Below, piece by piece: positions 29,882-40,127 of a DNA stretch of 64,000 nt. Position numbers and translations under genes: made by a program. The stretch's first letter is position 1; each line of letters starts with the position of its first letter. Source of the stretch: Mercurialis annua (Eukaryota > Streptophyta > Magnoliopsida > Malpighiales > Euphorbiaceae); NCBI RefSeq assembly GCF_937616625.2, contig NC_065570.1, positions 2,862,001 to 2,926,000 of the forward strand. The letters are read 5' to 3'. The notes below the pieces were generated by a model. The model did not search any database and was not told the origin of the DNA. It saw nothing but the letters and a program-made list of their open reading frames with translations.

Positions 29882-32800
29882 ACGACATTTAAAAACTGAC
29901 ATTCTACTCTTCTATTTTCATTTTGCGGCATTTTTGTTCCAAAATCAATTTTTTTTTCTTCACCAAATCACTTGTTTTAGCAGTTTTGTAATAAATGAAA
30001 CCATGCGGTATTGTAGCGTTGGGCCAGAAATGCCAAAACTTTGTATTTTTTATAAAAATATCTATTTTCAGCTAATATTTATAAAATTACGCTCTAATCT
30101 TTTCTGTTGCAAATATATGTTCTTTTAGTAGACTATCGGTATATTATTGATAGATTGAAAACAATAGCATATTTTTGCAAAAAGAAAATTAAAAAAAAAT
30201 ATTTTTACAACTGAAAAAAATCATAACATATTCTTATACATTTTTTTTTACTAAGAAGCGTAATTTTCTCAATTTTTTTATTACCAAATTATACTTGAAA
30301 TTATTTTTACTTAGAGTTGTGTACCTAATGAAGGAGGCCTTTCCCATCCATAAAGCAGAATTATTTTTTTCTTCGATCCAAATTCTGTGTTCGAGGTGAT
30401 CTAATCGAGCCAGCCATGGAAACCTCAACTCATGCTTGATCTGTATAAATATACATTTGAACTAAATTTTTATAAAATAAAGATTTGATGGGTTTTTAGG
30501 TTTTTTACAGTGTTTTGATAACTGAACTTTAAATTTTTTCATTCAATAAACCAAAAATCTATTTTCCCAGCAACAATATTCATCATATCATTATAAGCTC
30601 TCAAATATGATTAAGCAATATATTTTAGGCTAATCCTCTTAAAACCCCCCACCTTTTAGCCCCAATTCAATTGTACCCTCACGTTGCAAAATCACCAATT
30701 TTATCCAAATTACTACCTTTCGATTTCAATTGCACCCTTAAAAATCAAAATCCACACCTTTTGATTTCAATTATACCATCAACTAGGTAGCACGGACACG
30801 GACACAGATACGGGGAAACAGGACACTTGGACATGGCGAAACGGTATAATTTTAAAGTTTCCTATGTAAAAAATAAAGTTTTGTGTTCGAAATGTCGAGT
30901 CTCCGAAACGAGAAACGTCGATTGAATGAAGTGTCCGTGCTACCTTGACCATCAAGCATCAAATTGACCTTTTTTTAATACTTTAAATTTTAACAAATAT
31001 TATAAATAGTCCTCAATGTTATAATTAAAACAAAAACACCATCTTCCCTAAACTTTTAAAAGTTAATAATGTTTTTTTATTAAATATAAATCAATTTAAT
31101 ATATCATTAAATAATTAAAAAATATATAAAATTAAAATTAAATTTTTAATATATAAAATTAATTTTTTAATTTTAAAAAAATTGAAAAAAATTAAAACTC
31201 GTTCGTCTTTCTTGAAACAAACGGATTTCAATTTTTTCATTTTTCTTTTATGCGGATCGTCTGGTTTATGCTACATTGTGAATCCCTCGTGCATGCCTCA
31301 CCTTTATCAAACAAATCATTCATTAATTAATTTAACTAAAACATTTTTTTATCAAAAGAAGTGAATCAATTAAATAAAGGATTATGAGCAGACAAAAGAC
31401 CAGTTGAAGAGTTTTGGTAAGGTGCAATGGGTACAGATTCTGTCCATCTGTGGAATCCATATATCTCCAAATCCCATAATAACATAATAAATTAACATCA
31501 AGAAAGGAAAATGAAATCAAAGTCACTAGCAAACGACAGAGATCTACCTGAAATAGAAGATAAGCAAACAACAGAAGATAAAATCGGAGAATAAACCAGA
31601 CGATGTGTAGCAGAGAACGGATCTGTTCTTCAGGGAAGAACAGATCCAGCCTGTTCTTCCCTGAAGAACAGGTCCGGTCTGTTCTTCGAAGGAAGAACAG
31701 TCTTCCTTCGAAGAACAGACCGGTGAAGATACCGGAAAAAAAGATCAGATTTTTTCCGTCGCACAGTGGAGCACACGAGAAGGAGCCGAATTAAAAAAAT
31801 TTAAAAAACTTGCCGGAAAATATGATATATTAAAAATAAAATTTAAATTTTATAAATTTAATTTTATTAATAATATTTATTTATATTAAATAAAGATACT
31901 ATTAAGTTTTATATTTTTTGAAAAGAAAAGCTTTTTGTTTTAAATATAACATTGAGCATTAGTTAGAATACATGTTAAAATATAAAGTATTAATTTGAAT
32001 ATTTTTCAAATGAAAAGAGATCAATTTGATGCTTGAAGGTGTAATTGAAACCGAAAGGTCGTAATTTGGGTAAAATTGGTGATTTTAAAACGTGAGAGTG
32101 CAAGCGAATTGGAGGTGAAAGGTGGGGTTTTTTTCCAGGGGATTAGCCTATATTTTATCTCAAAAAATTTATTAACTTTTAAATGATATAACAAAATTGA
32201 GAAGACACCCACCATAAATTGACTTAGTTGGTCCTGAGTGTGGACAGTTAGTATGAGACTAAAAGAATACTACAGGTTCGAATCTCATATATTCAAAATA
32301 TATAGAATTTATTGAAATCATTTGTTGATGAATTGTTTTTTTTTTTATAATTTGTTGATGAATTGTTAAAAGGACCGTATTCAGTGGGAGGTCCGAGGGG
32401 CGAAATGCCGAAACTATCCACCCCGAGAGTTTACGCAGGTGGTTAGGCTCCGCCTCTAAAAAATGATCGAACTCCACCAAAGGTTCCCTCGTCAACAAAA
32501 AATAAATAAATTGAGAAGACACATATTTTTCCATCGCCCACATAAGCAATATATCACCGGAAATAGTTACCAGATTATGAAAATCGAGGAATGGATAGTT
32601 CATTTGAACCTTTGGTTCCATTGGTATGCTTTTTTCAAGTAAGTTTCTTGAAAATAATTTAGCCTCTTCAACTTCATATTCCCCAGGAAACATAAGATCG
32701 GTTGCTTTGTGAACATTAAGCATTACACTTGAAAAAAATTCACAATTCTTTTGAATATGATCTTTAATTCCCTCATCGTGTAAAAACCAGCAAAATATCC

Positions 32801-35800
32801 CTGATAAAAACAATAATTAATTAATAAAAATAATGATTAATTAACATAATAATTGAAAAACTTAACGAACAACAAAACAGTAACTCGTACGAGGTGATAC
32901 ATTATATCCATGCATACGGAGAAGCCGAAATGCCAAAGAATCTTTATACAACTTTGATGCCACTGAAGTAATTGGTTTTGGTCGTGAATCTTGATTCATG
33001 TAATTCCTAATAAAAATCTAGTTAAGTTAATTATAAAAAAAAATTTAAAAATTATCAAAAAAAAATCTAGTTAAGTTAATTGTAATTTTTTTAGCAATTA
33101 ATGGTCATACATAAATTAAAATAATTACCTGTAAACTTGTTTTAATACTTGTTGAATCTCTTGATTGAAATGCTCACCCAAACCTAGCTTTTGTATTTGG
33201 TTTGCCATGCTAAGTTTTATGAGCTGTTCATCAATTGGATACGTTGGTGGCACTGTTTCATGAGCAATATTTAATCAGTAGTGAAGATTTTTCTTTACCA
33301 AATTTCTTATGGTTTTCTAATTTACTTTATATATAAATATAATATATGTAAAGAGAATTGACCGGTATCTATGCTAAGCATTAGCAAAAATGAATGCATG
33401 ATGTTTGATATTTGTTTTTAAAAAAAAGATGTTATTTTAAAATTTTGAGTTATTTTTTTATCACTAAACTAGTAATAAGGTTTTTAATAATTTTTAACTT
33501 TATTGATAAGATTTATCTTTTGAACTCCACATATCACATATGTATCACTACTCACTATAGTATACACCATCATCATTTTCTCTACTGGTATAACATTAGA
33601 ATTTAAGTAAATATAGGGGTTATTTTTATAATTACAGCATATCCCATCGATTATAAAGAAACAGTTAAAAATAACTGATTAATATATTTTTTAAAATTAA
33701 AATATCAACCGAAAATAAATAAAAGTTCAAACAGTAAAATAGTAAGTTCAAAAAGTTCGGACACCGCTCACAGATTATTTCCAACAAATATGAATATCCA
33801 ATAGAACAAATTTGAACAAATGGTCAACGCGCCATCTGAATTTGTAATACGGAGTCATTAAATTTAATTTATATTTTTTGAGCAACTTGCTCCAAAACTC
33901 ATCATTTTTGGGTCAAATTATCTCATAATTGTATTTTTAAAACGTGTAAAATACAAATCGGAGGTAAGAGATGCGAAACAAATTTAGAAAATTCCTTAAT
34001 TGTTGTGATAAAATTACCCTAAATCCATTTTTTGCAATAAAAATATAAATTATCGGGTAATCTGACCAAAAAAATGAAGAGTTTTGAGGTTAGTTGCTCA
34101 AAAAAGTATAAATTGGGTTAAATAATCTCGCATCACAAGTTTAAGGGGCGCGCTGACCTTTTGTTCGAACAAAGTTAGTATGGAAATCTGACCTCCATTA
34201 GGGCATTCTTGGACTAGAGATTGCATGTAAGCCAAACATTGTTTATTTCCAGTAGCCATAAAAGCTTGTGCTGTAGCAGATGGAGATTGAAATAGTGAAC
34301 CATCTTGGCACAAATTCTTGGCAACAGCCTCTTTGTCAATATTACAAATTGGTGAGGTTTCCAGATAAGATAGCAATGGAGGGTAATATTGGTGCTTCTC
34401 CACAACTTCCTCCCTGTACATATTGATACGACGTGCATACATGAAATCGTGTCTCCGATAATAAATTAAAACAAGTTAAATTTCGACGTAAGTATACAAA
34501 ACACGCTAAAATTTATAATTTATTTTTGTTACTGGACCCTTCAAATTACATAGTTTAGGGATAAGTATCTTTCAACAAATTCTTGCCTTTTATAGAATAC
34601 GTGCATGAGAATGTCTAGGCCATTTGCATGTGCTAAGTCCAGCATTGCGGGAAATATAATGGCAAACCAACGAGGACACGAATCGTAAATTTCTTCCACA
34701 AGATTTTCTGCATTAGCTCGAATAAAAGCCATACCTGAAATATGGGTATAATACACATCCATTAGTTAATAAATAAGGTATTTTGGGTAAATAATCAACT
34801 AGGTAGCTTTAAATATTTAGTTTAATTGATGATTCTTTAGGGCTATTATCCTGTGAGGTGCCAAATCTTCACGCTTAGTAACAATTTGATACTGAAAACT
34901 TCAATTCGTATTAAAATGGCCAATTAATTTAATTTACATTTTATATTTCAGAGCATGAGTGTGCAAATAGTTTTTTAAAGTTGCAAATAGTTTTAAAAAA
35001 CAATTTATAAAAAGGCAAAAGGCTCACTTTAGCCCTTAAGGTGAGAGCGAAAGAATTAATAAGACCCTAAGGTCGAAGGTTGCTCACTTTACCCCCTGAC
35101 TTTATCCAAATTGGCTCAGATCGCACCACCGTTAGTTTGTTCCGTCTAACTGATAACGTGGACTTTAGGAAAAAAATTCAAAAACATCCTTAATGTTTAA
35201 AATATTTACCAATTTTATATTTATAATTCTTTTAAACTATTTTCACCATCTTTTTCATTTAAATATATATAATTAAATAATATTTAAAATCAAAACATTT
35301 ATTGAAGCAATCGAAATCCAATTAAACACTTTCAAATATAATTAAACGTTTCAAAATTCAATAAAACCAATTAAAATTCAATTTAAACTTATTAAATCTA
35401 ATTCACCCACCCGCCGAATACCACCTCTGTAATTTTTGGGAAAAATATTCCGAACAAAACTCAAATGAAAAAAATAAAAAAATTTAATAAATCGAAACAA
35501 TATTTTATAATTCCAAAAACCGAACGGTCCGTCAGACCCACTGTCGGTGGGTGTGCTCGAAACCGGAGCAGACCCACCAACGATGGATCAACTCTAAAAT
35601 AGAGCGGATCCACCGTGGTGAGTTTGCTCTATTTTAGAGCAGAACCACCACACGGTGGTTCTGCTCTTTTTGAAAGCAGACCACTGTGGTGAGTCTGCTT
35701 TAAAAAAAGAGCAAACCCACCAACAGTGGATAAGCTCTAAAACACGGTGGGTCTGCTCTATTTTAGAGCAGAATCACCACACGGTGGTTCTGCTCTTTTT

Positions 35801-38800
35801 CAGATCAGACCCACTGTGGTGGGCTGCTCTATTTTAGAGCAGAACCACCACACAGTGGGTCTGCTCTATTAAAGAGCTGACCCACCACACGGTGGTTGTA
35901 CTCTTTTTTAGAGAACACCCACCATGGCGGGTCTCCGTTTTGAAAAAAAAAAATTAGACGTTTTTCGGTGATGGATCGGTGGTCGTGTCTCCAATTAAAA
36001 TAAATTTGTTTTCGTAAAAAATAAATTATTATTGAATGTATTCTCCGGCGATCGATTTGTTTAATTAGATTTCAATTTGTTTAATTAGGTTTCGACGTGT
36101 TTAATTGAGTTTTGATTGTTTAATAAACATTTTATTTTAAAATATTATTTAATTATTGATATTTAATGAAAAAGAGGGTGATAATAGTTAGAAAAGTTAT
36201 AAATATAAAATTTGGTAAATATTTTAAACAATAAGGATGTTTTTGAATTTTTTTCATACATGCCACGTCATTATTTAACTGAAAAACAGACGGTGTAAAA
36301 TTTTGGTGTGATCTGAGCCAGTTTGGACAACGTCAGGGGGCAAAGTGAGCAACCTTCGAGTTTAGGGTCTTATTAGTTCTTTCGCTCTAATCTTAAGGGC
36401 TAAAGTGAGCCTTTTGCCTTATAAAAACGTTTCAAATGATTCTCGTACAGTTTCCAAAACAATTTCTAAAAAATAGTTTCAAATAATTTATACAGTTTCA
36501 AACGCTTTCACACTATTTTCAAAGTTTTCAAACTGTTTTTAAAAAGAATAGTTTCAAACAGTTTCATAGGTCAAAACAAATTCTCTGCATGTAAAATCAT
36601 AAAAATGATGAATCTGCCGATTTTTTTAAAAAAATGCTAGAAAAAGTGCTAATGTCATAAAAAATATAAAAACGTTACTAAAACATTACAAGATAATATA
36701 TAATCATGTAATTAAGAAAATGGATGAATTAGTTGGATTTTAAATAAAAAATTATAACAAAGAGAGAGAAAGAAAAAGAAAATGCAAAGAAAAAAATCAG
36801 AAAAAATGATATTGAAACGGCTAGAAAAAAAGATATCTAGATGAAACACATTCCATATAAGACCTCGCTTGGTTCGTTTTATAGCAATTCCTGTGAAGTT
36901 AACTTCCCGAAAAGTATAGTTCCTGAGAAGTTAATTTCTCAGCAAGTTGATAAATATTGCTTGTTTTGATTTTTACTTCCCGGAAAGTACGAAATTAATT
37001 TTTAATTAAAAGATAAAAATGTCATGTGATAATTTTTATATTATTAAACAAAAAAATATTTTTTTTAAATCGAGCAATAAATAATTCAATTTTTACTTAT
37101 TAACTCTTATTTTATGATTCAAGTATTATTTGAGAGAGTTTTTAAATATTAAAATTTAAAATTTAAAAATTATATTTTTTTATTTGAATTTTATATAATA
37201 TAAAATATTAAAAAAATAAATTTAATTTTATTATAAATAATAATTATAAAATAATATAGGTATATTTTTTGAAATAAATAAAAATAGTTTTTATATAATT
37301 TTTTTGAAAAAAAGAACAAAAAGTTAAGATTAAATTAGAAAAATACAACAAAAATGTTAGGGAAGTTCTATTTCATTGGATTTTGCTAGGAAAGTTGCTT
37401 CCCTAGTTAAAGGGAAGTCTGACATCCAACTTTCCGGAAAGTAGAATGTATAAACTGAACCAAGCAAAATTATTTTGCTACTTCCCGAAAAGTACAACAT
37501 CCCTAACCTATTTACACCCAACCAAGCGAGGTCTAAAAAGAAGATAAATAAAGTAAGAAAAAAACAATATGCAGATAAAAAAAAAGAAGAAGAGAACATC
37601 GTATATATTTAAAAAGAGTAAAAAGTGTAAACAAATTTACTTAAATAAGAGTACAATTAAAAAAATCAAATTTTAAATCGGAAGTATATTTTATAAATAA
37701 AATTAAAAACAATATATTTCTAATAACTTTTTTAAAAAATTAATTAAGTTCCAATACTAACTGAACAGAGATAACCAAAGTGATAAACCAATTAAATAAA
37801 TAGACCGACTTTTTTATTCACTTTGTAAATTTTAATTTGGTTCAATTTTTAAAAAGTCAAACTTTTACCTTTGATTTGATTTGAATCGAATGAACACTCA
37901 TATTTCGCATTACGTGCTATGCACGTGGTTCGTATTGTGACTTGTAAATTTATATATTAATTAAATTCATTAGAATTATATCAACTTATTTTATTTACAA
38001 TCAATATTAGTTCAAGTTTTTGTTTGAAATAAATATAACATTTTAATTTATTAAATTTTAAACTTATTTGACAGCAATAATATTTATTATTAGTTTTAGT
38101 TAAATGTTTTATAATAATATTAATACATTTTATGTATAACTATATTAAATTAGTTAGAGTTATTGTTGAATTATGAAATATCTATATGAGTTGGATTAAG
38201 ACTATCAATTATAATGGTTACTTACACTAATAATTAAAATAGTAGTAAATATAATATTATATTTATTATATTTATTACAATTATACTAATATATTTTAAA
38301 AATTTAATCGATATTATATAGTTAGACTTTATCTTATAGTTGAATATATATAAAAGATTTCCTTTTTAAATAATTAAGCCTCTAATATTTTTATCTTATT
38401 ATCTTTTTATTTAAATTAAATTTTAATTAGATCTACTTTTAAAAATTAATTAAATTAATTATATATAATTAGGACTCTAATTATAGTATATAATTTAATA
38501 ATTATATACATAACTTTTAATATTGATTAGTATTGCTTTTTATCATAAATAGTAATTGTCTATATTTTTGGCTAGAAAAATAGTCAAATTCTAACATCAA
38601 AAAGTATTATTTGTTTATTTAAATAAATAATTTTAATGTCAATTAGACTTAGTTTACATAGCATTTATTAAATTCTATAAAAATAAATTATATTCATTTG
38701 TAATTAAAATACTTAACATTTTATGCTAGAATGATCTATATAACAAAATCAAACTTGAGCAAATAGTCTAGGTAAGGAGATATAAATATTGGTCAACATA

Positions 38801-40127
38801 TTGAGAAAATATTGAATCGTATTAGTCAACATATAAAATAATAGTGTTCTAATTAATATACTCTAATTATAATATATTTATAATAATTAATTAGATATAT
38901 AATTAATTAATGATTATAATTTTTTTATTTAATAATAAATTAAAAAAAATTATTCAGTAAATTTGAATTTTCTTTTTCTATCCTTGCTTTTAAATTTAAT
39001 ATAGATAGATATATGTTGATGCAGAATTTAAAGATGTCCTTATCATATGATACATCAACATGTGCATCACTCTGATTTAAATAGGTTAAACCTACGCGGA
39101 GGTTCCTATATTGTACTCACTCCATTCTTAAAATTGCTTAAATGTGTGTCCTTTTAGAATAACACAAAAATATTTATAAGATGCAATTAATATATACAAA
39201 ACTTCCTAAACTATTTTTATTTTTGAAAAAGAAAAAAAAGAGACTTGTCCTTTTATCATAAGGTAAAAACATGTTTTCTATACACTTGTCAAGTAAAGAT
39301 TGGTTCTCTCTTCTTCATGTATTTAGGAATTACAAGTGTAATAATAACAAAACTACTTTTAGTAAAAATAAATTTTAAAATTTAAAGTCATACATTATGA
39401 AATATTTTTAAAACTCTAGAAAGACGTACATTTAGAATTAGAGAGAGTACTATTTTTATTTAAAAAACTCTGTAATACTTTTAATATAGTCCTTCTAATT
39501 ATTTAATTCGATTTTCATGTTTATTTTTAGTTTTTCTAGTCTCTTTTTTTTTTTAATCTTTTTTGTTCCTCCACAATACAAAAGGGCATAAAAATCAAAA
39601 ATTACGTAAGTAGAGAGACCGAAAGAACAAAAAAATAATACAAAAACTTTCTAAACAAAAATGATATAGTACAAGAGCTTTGTATGAGTTTTACCTTTGA
39701 AATATAAATTAAATTTTATATTATCAAATTTGATATAAATCAAAATTTTAGTATCAAATTCAAACTAGGAGCACAAATTTAGTACCATAAATAACCCGAT
39801 TAATTTACCTCTGCCAATCATTTTCTGGCCAACGTTCCATTTCTTGAGAGCAACCATGCAGGCAACAGTAGCAGTAAGGCACTCTATAGTGGGCTCGCCA
39901 TGGCCATCACACTCTCCCCAAAACCCATCTTGGTTCTGGTTGGTGAGCACCCAGTTCAAGCAACTCTCGAACATGGGCTGCGATGGGTCAGAATTGTCAG
40001 GAACCATGGCTAGCCATGCAGTGTCATAAGCAGACGTGGCAATAAGGGTATAATGGTCCACGTCTAGGAAAATGTTTTCTTTGACATCTTGAACTAGAGC
40101 TTTAATGTAAGCATGTGAATGTTCCAT
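20677..40127 (-). CDS. TPS-e/f terpene synthase, geranyllinalool/linalool synthase-like, copy A (probably decaying)
   Basis: Twelve exons on the minus strand: 40127-39809, 34734-34569, 34413-34193, 33252-33129, 33006-32891, 32800-32571, 30440-30325, 23209-23111, 23016-22801, 22314-22182, 21778-21533, 21171-20677. Joined, they give about 826 aa without internal stops. The N-terminal alpha domain has SAYDTAWLAMV, typical of TPS-c/e/f. The class-I domain has PWLARLDHLEHR, DDFYD (515-519) and NDIQSYEKE (656-664, across exons 11-12), so both Mg2+-binding motifs are present. No plastid transit peptide is seen. The closest families known to me are (E,E)-geranyllinalool synthase and Clarkia-type linalool synthase; the product is inferred. 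Oddities: the donor after exon 2 reads AG|AT where copy B has AG|GT; exon 2 lacks about nine codons present in copy B; introns 1, 6 and 7 are swollen by transposons. The gene may be a recent pseudogene. Confidence 0.85.
23484..23496. repeat. Target-site duplication, left side of LINE
   Basis: AAACACGACATTT. CACGACATTT recurs at 29881-29890 directly after the poly(A) tail, and the preceding AAA merges with the tail. Confidence 0.85.
23801..25699 (+). CDS. LINE ORF1: DUF4283/zinc-knuckle RNA-binding protein
   Basis: 632 aa counted from the ATG at 23801 (MASSSSYRPKK...); an upstream in-frame ATG exists at 23615. The N-terminal half resembles the DUF4283 domain of plant LINE ORF1 proteins (LLGRILTKKTFE, RPWNIEHQHVVLKEW, FWVQVHGLP). 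It is followed by a CCHC zinc knuckle, CFYCGRMGHMIRAC. The C-terminal half is Pro/Ser/Thr-rich and low in complexity. Its role is presumed to be binding LINE RNA in the ribonucleoprotein. The stop codon overlaps the ORF2 start as ATGA (25696-25699). Confidence 0.88.
   Translation: MASSSSYRPKKPSYPSITELTERTKHMTVSDPIINLQPDNEAIPTQYQWTLLGRILTKKTFEAPDVNAWVLQEWQPAETILVERVSFSLFSFSFKSKADHDRILAQRPWNIEHQHVVLKEWPSHKNIKHIQFKNTVFWVQVHGLPRNQLTEANAIKMGSFFHKFLEVDFDINNPIWRQQFLRLKVEILANRPFTKGCYINRHTPHEAWVDFKYESFPDTCFYCGRMGHMIRACRYRIDNEARRIFLKNGQPLPYGPYLGAPPMIHSSLVINKGEYEAHFNRDDRRPQHCRVTRPPVASTLAQSSVLMDTAIQPCMQQYSSTTTIPNTEVQEDIMISQPPEILVSEELSVQNQEKRLFKGKLPMTPFSFTAPAATHAHSSTKHSTTLISKAILDFSKGIVINPTYTTVPTTSPLLQAQNPSPLTPNNPPKPVYLPKHLIQLLSPHLQAKFQHGKPNIMLSELEQVEVCLDLLYRNNPYHPHVSPDHNEGYQEEILSLLQEACVDDYTKHPILGSALQQKYCIPTVSANAKVQQQNTWTRFVRRQTDTMYHTDSHTMRLNEGKRKLEWITIYEEEQTKLFKSVHNQEQSCSTLPEFFLPSSTTPLIEEELEEPFNPDSFFREEETTPEGSPEHP
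25696..29748 (+). CDS. LINE ORF2: endonuclease-reverse transcriptase-RNase H polyprotein
   Basis: 1350 aa, uninterrupted. Domains in order: an APE-like endonuclease (WNCQG, VETK, GDFND, RIDRVLAN, SDHCAML) in the first 230 residues; a reverse transcriptase with KAPGSDGF, LDISKAYDR, RGIRQGDPLSPL and the catalytic FADD; a zf-RVT domain (WSLSIPNKIKVFIWRC, CKWCGKQETVLHLLFLCP); and a C-terminal RNase H-like domain (LNYDAAVD, LEMLALREAM, FEGDALQV). This is the usual order for plant L1-clade elements with RNase H. It would carry out target-primed reverse transcription. Translation probably depends on reinitiation at the ATGA overlap with ORF1. Confidence 0.95.
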   Translation: MKLIFWNCQGLGNPLTIQQLHSMCKSHCPDMVILVETKNNLNKILKLTKRLKFKNHFAVDPQGLSGGMLLLWNMEVQVNIQLYDSFFVAVSLIDQYDACYDIVSCHLNTRQSIRDGQFQVLASLKSSLCQAFVFVGDFNDTLEAADKLGGLPFDPLNHVIFNDFLFNMNLHSLSYMGCDFTWSNRRTYPDLIQERIDRVLANTQWLQQFPHAQVQHIDTIGSDHCAMLITTDSSVSKPKSSFHFDKQWIHNPHITQIIEQEWRNNFNGSYMFQIHQKLKACRHGIVKWNTQYKTNAKKNIDLIEDQLGKAKRQKQANIHWPYIKQLEQQLYEARKQEDAFWSQKARQCWLQLGDKNTKFFHTTTIQRRRRNTILGLQDSRDVWHSDPHIIQQLILEHFIEQFTSTQLPSSTEVIPQFTTQITQDMNISLCRPVTDLDIDKAIFSINPNKAPGSDGFTSVFFHHYWYFIQTDIKRAIKHFFQGGHMLKSLNHTIIALIPKIPKPQKVSDFRPISLCSVFYKIISKILTSRLQHIIPTLISQNQNAFTKGRSISDNILLAHEMLHYLKTKTTGNSHFMALKLDISKAYDRLEWTYIRSILQAWGFHPIFIAWIMECIQTVSYSIRINGSTHGFFNPTRGIRQGDPLSPLIYVLCSEGLTKILSEAVANKALQGIRINHRCPVITHLLFADDTIIFSKATMPDISTIQQLLQLYDSQSGQFINFQKSSVFFSANVDNYQRVLFTELLGMPQNAIQEKYLGLPFQILRSKKQTFANIISIISSKLEGWKEKFLSSAGKEILIKAVATAIPIYAMMCFMLPKSLCLRIQQLIRQFWWGQKKHEKKLSWIGWGKMIQSKWEGGLGFKDIGHFNQALLAKQFWRIMQNQNCILYKVYQSKYFPTSTIIASRLGSRPSWGWRSLIWGRELLVKGLRWQINNGDNLPCHTEPWIPKEYPFTPTSALQITDTTVCISDLIDPVTRDWKTATILEMFVREDALKILALPIPYWPHEDKLIWHYNPNGKYTVKSGYYIALHNGYREYHSLNHNLAKSDWKQLWSLSIPNKIKVFIWRCIHDGIPTGSALHHRLQIPPDCKWCGKQETVLHLLFLCPFARQIWFQCPLNFRSTWGSHTSFAQHWQATISHLKEIGASSQDISLYCFTLWHIWKARNNLIFREEEPTMDDTLRYIIKDANEFEQSQIKQHSVPRQHQTFQTPRSTASIIPSGFMKLNYDAAVDNQKKRGFVGIIAKDDHSIQRGKFSAQFIYIWDPGILEMLALREAMNWAISQHWKKVIFEGDALQVSNIINSRQCSNAALQGICEDIWHLQNSFITTSVQYIPRTQNAEAHHWVQTVKHGIL
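29878..29890. repeat. Target-site duplication, right side of LINE
   Basis: AAACACGACATTT, the first three A shared with the poly(A) tail. It matches 23484-23496. Confidence 0.85.
30787..30943 (+). mobile_element. Small MITE (GTAGCACGG family), copy 3, nested in element 1
   Basis: GTAGCACGGACACGG at the left and GTCCGTGCTAC at the right. An ACCATCAA 8-mer occurs just outside each end, which hints at an 8-bp duplication. Confidence 0.65.
31607..31733. repeat. Cluster of short hairpins built on TCTGTTCTTC
   Basis: Successive inverted repeats. GATCTGTTCTTC / GAAGAACAGATC has a 3-nt loop, and CCTGTTCTTC / GAAGAACAGG follows. A longer stem (about 18 bp) is built on CTGTTCTTCGAAGGAAGA. It is GC-richer than the surrounding DNA. 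The core motif recurs in the element at 45091-45904. Confidence 0.85.
32230..32345 (+). mobile_element. Possible tRNA-derived SINE fragment
   Basis: An A-box-like GACTTAGTTGGTC and a B-box-like GGTTCGAATCTC are followed within 70 bp by a T-rich tract. It is short and I found no duplication, so this is tentative. Confidence 0.3.
35014..36418. mobile_element. MULE-like TIR element with hairpin array (element 2)
   Basis: 1405 bp in intron 1 of terpene synthase copy A. The perfect 9-bp duplication TTATAAAAA lies at 35005-35013 and 36419-36427. The TIRs run over 100 bp, starting GGCAAAAGGCTCACTTTAGC, with CACTTTACCCCCTGAC further in. The AT-rich arms enclose the hairpin array at 35540-35935. No coding capacity is seen. 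Confidence 0.88.
35540..35935. repeat. Tandem hairpin array, about 400 bp
   Basis: The repeated unit AGCAGAACCACC / GGTGGTTCTGCT (12-bp arms, 4-nt loop) alternates with GCTCTATTTTAGAGC hairpins. At least four units and several decayed ones (ACCCACC, CGGTGGGTCTGC) are present. The whole tract can fold in many registers. Confidence 0.88.
36861..37533. mobile_element. Tourist-like (PIF/Harbinger-type) MITE
   Basis: 673 bp, starting GACCTCGCTTGGTT and ending with its complement AACCAAGCGAGGTC. It is flanked by TAA on both sides (36858-36860, 37534-37536). TTCCCGGAAAGTA motifs repeat inside both arms. It lies in intron 1 of terpene synthase copy A. Confidence 0.8.
39114..39450. mobile_element. 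Probable Stowaway-type MITE
   Basis: Begins TACTCACTCCATTCTT and ends AGAATTAGAGAGAGTA, the Stowaway-like CTCCNTCC pattern with TA at the borders. It lies in intron 1 of terpene synthase copy A. Confidence 0.5.

Larger units (their letters stand above)
30628..32148. mobile_element. MULE-like TIR element with internal hairpin cluster (element 1)
   Basis: 1521 bp in intron 6 of terpene synthase copy A. It is flanked by a perfect 9-bp duplication TATATTTTA (30619-30627 and 32149-32157). The inverted ends begin GGCTAATCC and extend over 100 bp with some divergence, including a TTTTATCCAAATTACTACC region that is complementary at the far end. The interior holds an AT-rich spacer, a nested MITE (30787-30943) and a cluster of hairpins (31607-31733). 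No transposase is present. A shorter relative lies at 63467-63810. Confidence 0.85.

Noticed and set aside
31603..31794. 63-aa ORF across the hairpin cluster
   Set aside because: It is a translation of the inverted repeats, lacks any family signature and lies in an intron-borne transposon.
34734..39765. Missing exons in the 5-kb intron 1 of terpene synthase copy A
   Set aside because: Exon 1 ends in phase 1 and exon 2 begins with the matching phase (KKWNVGQKMIGRG joins to MAFIRANAEN), as expected for the family, so no exon needs to be missing.
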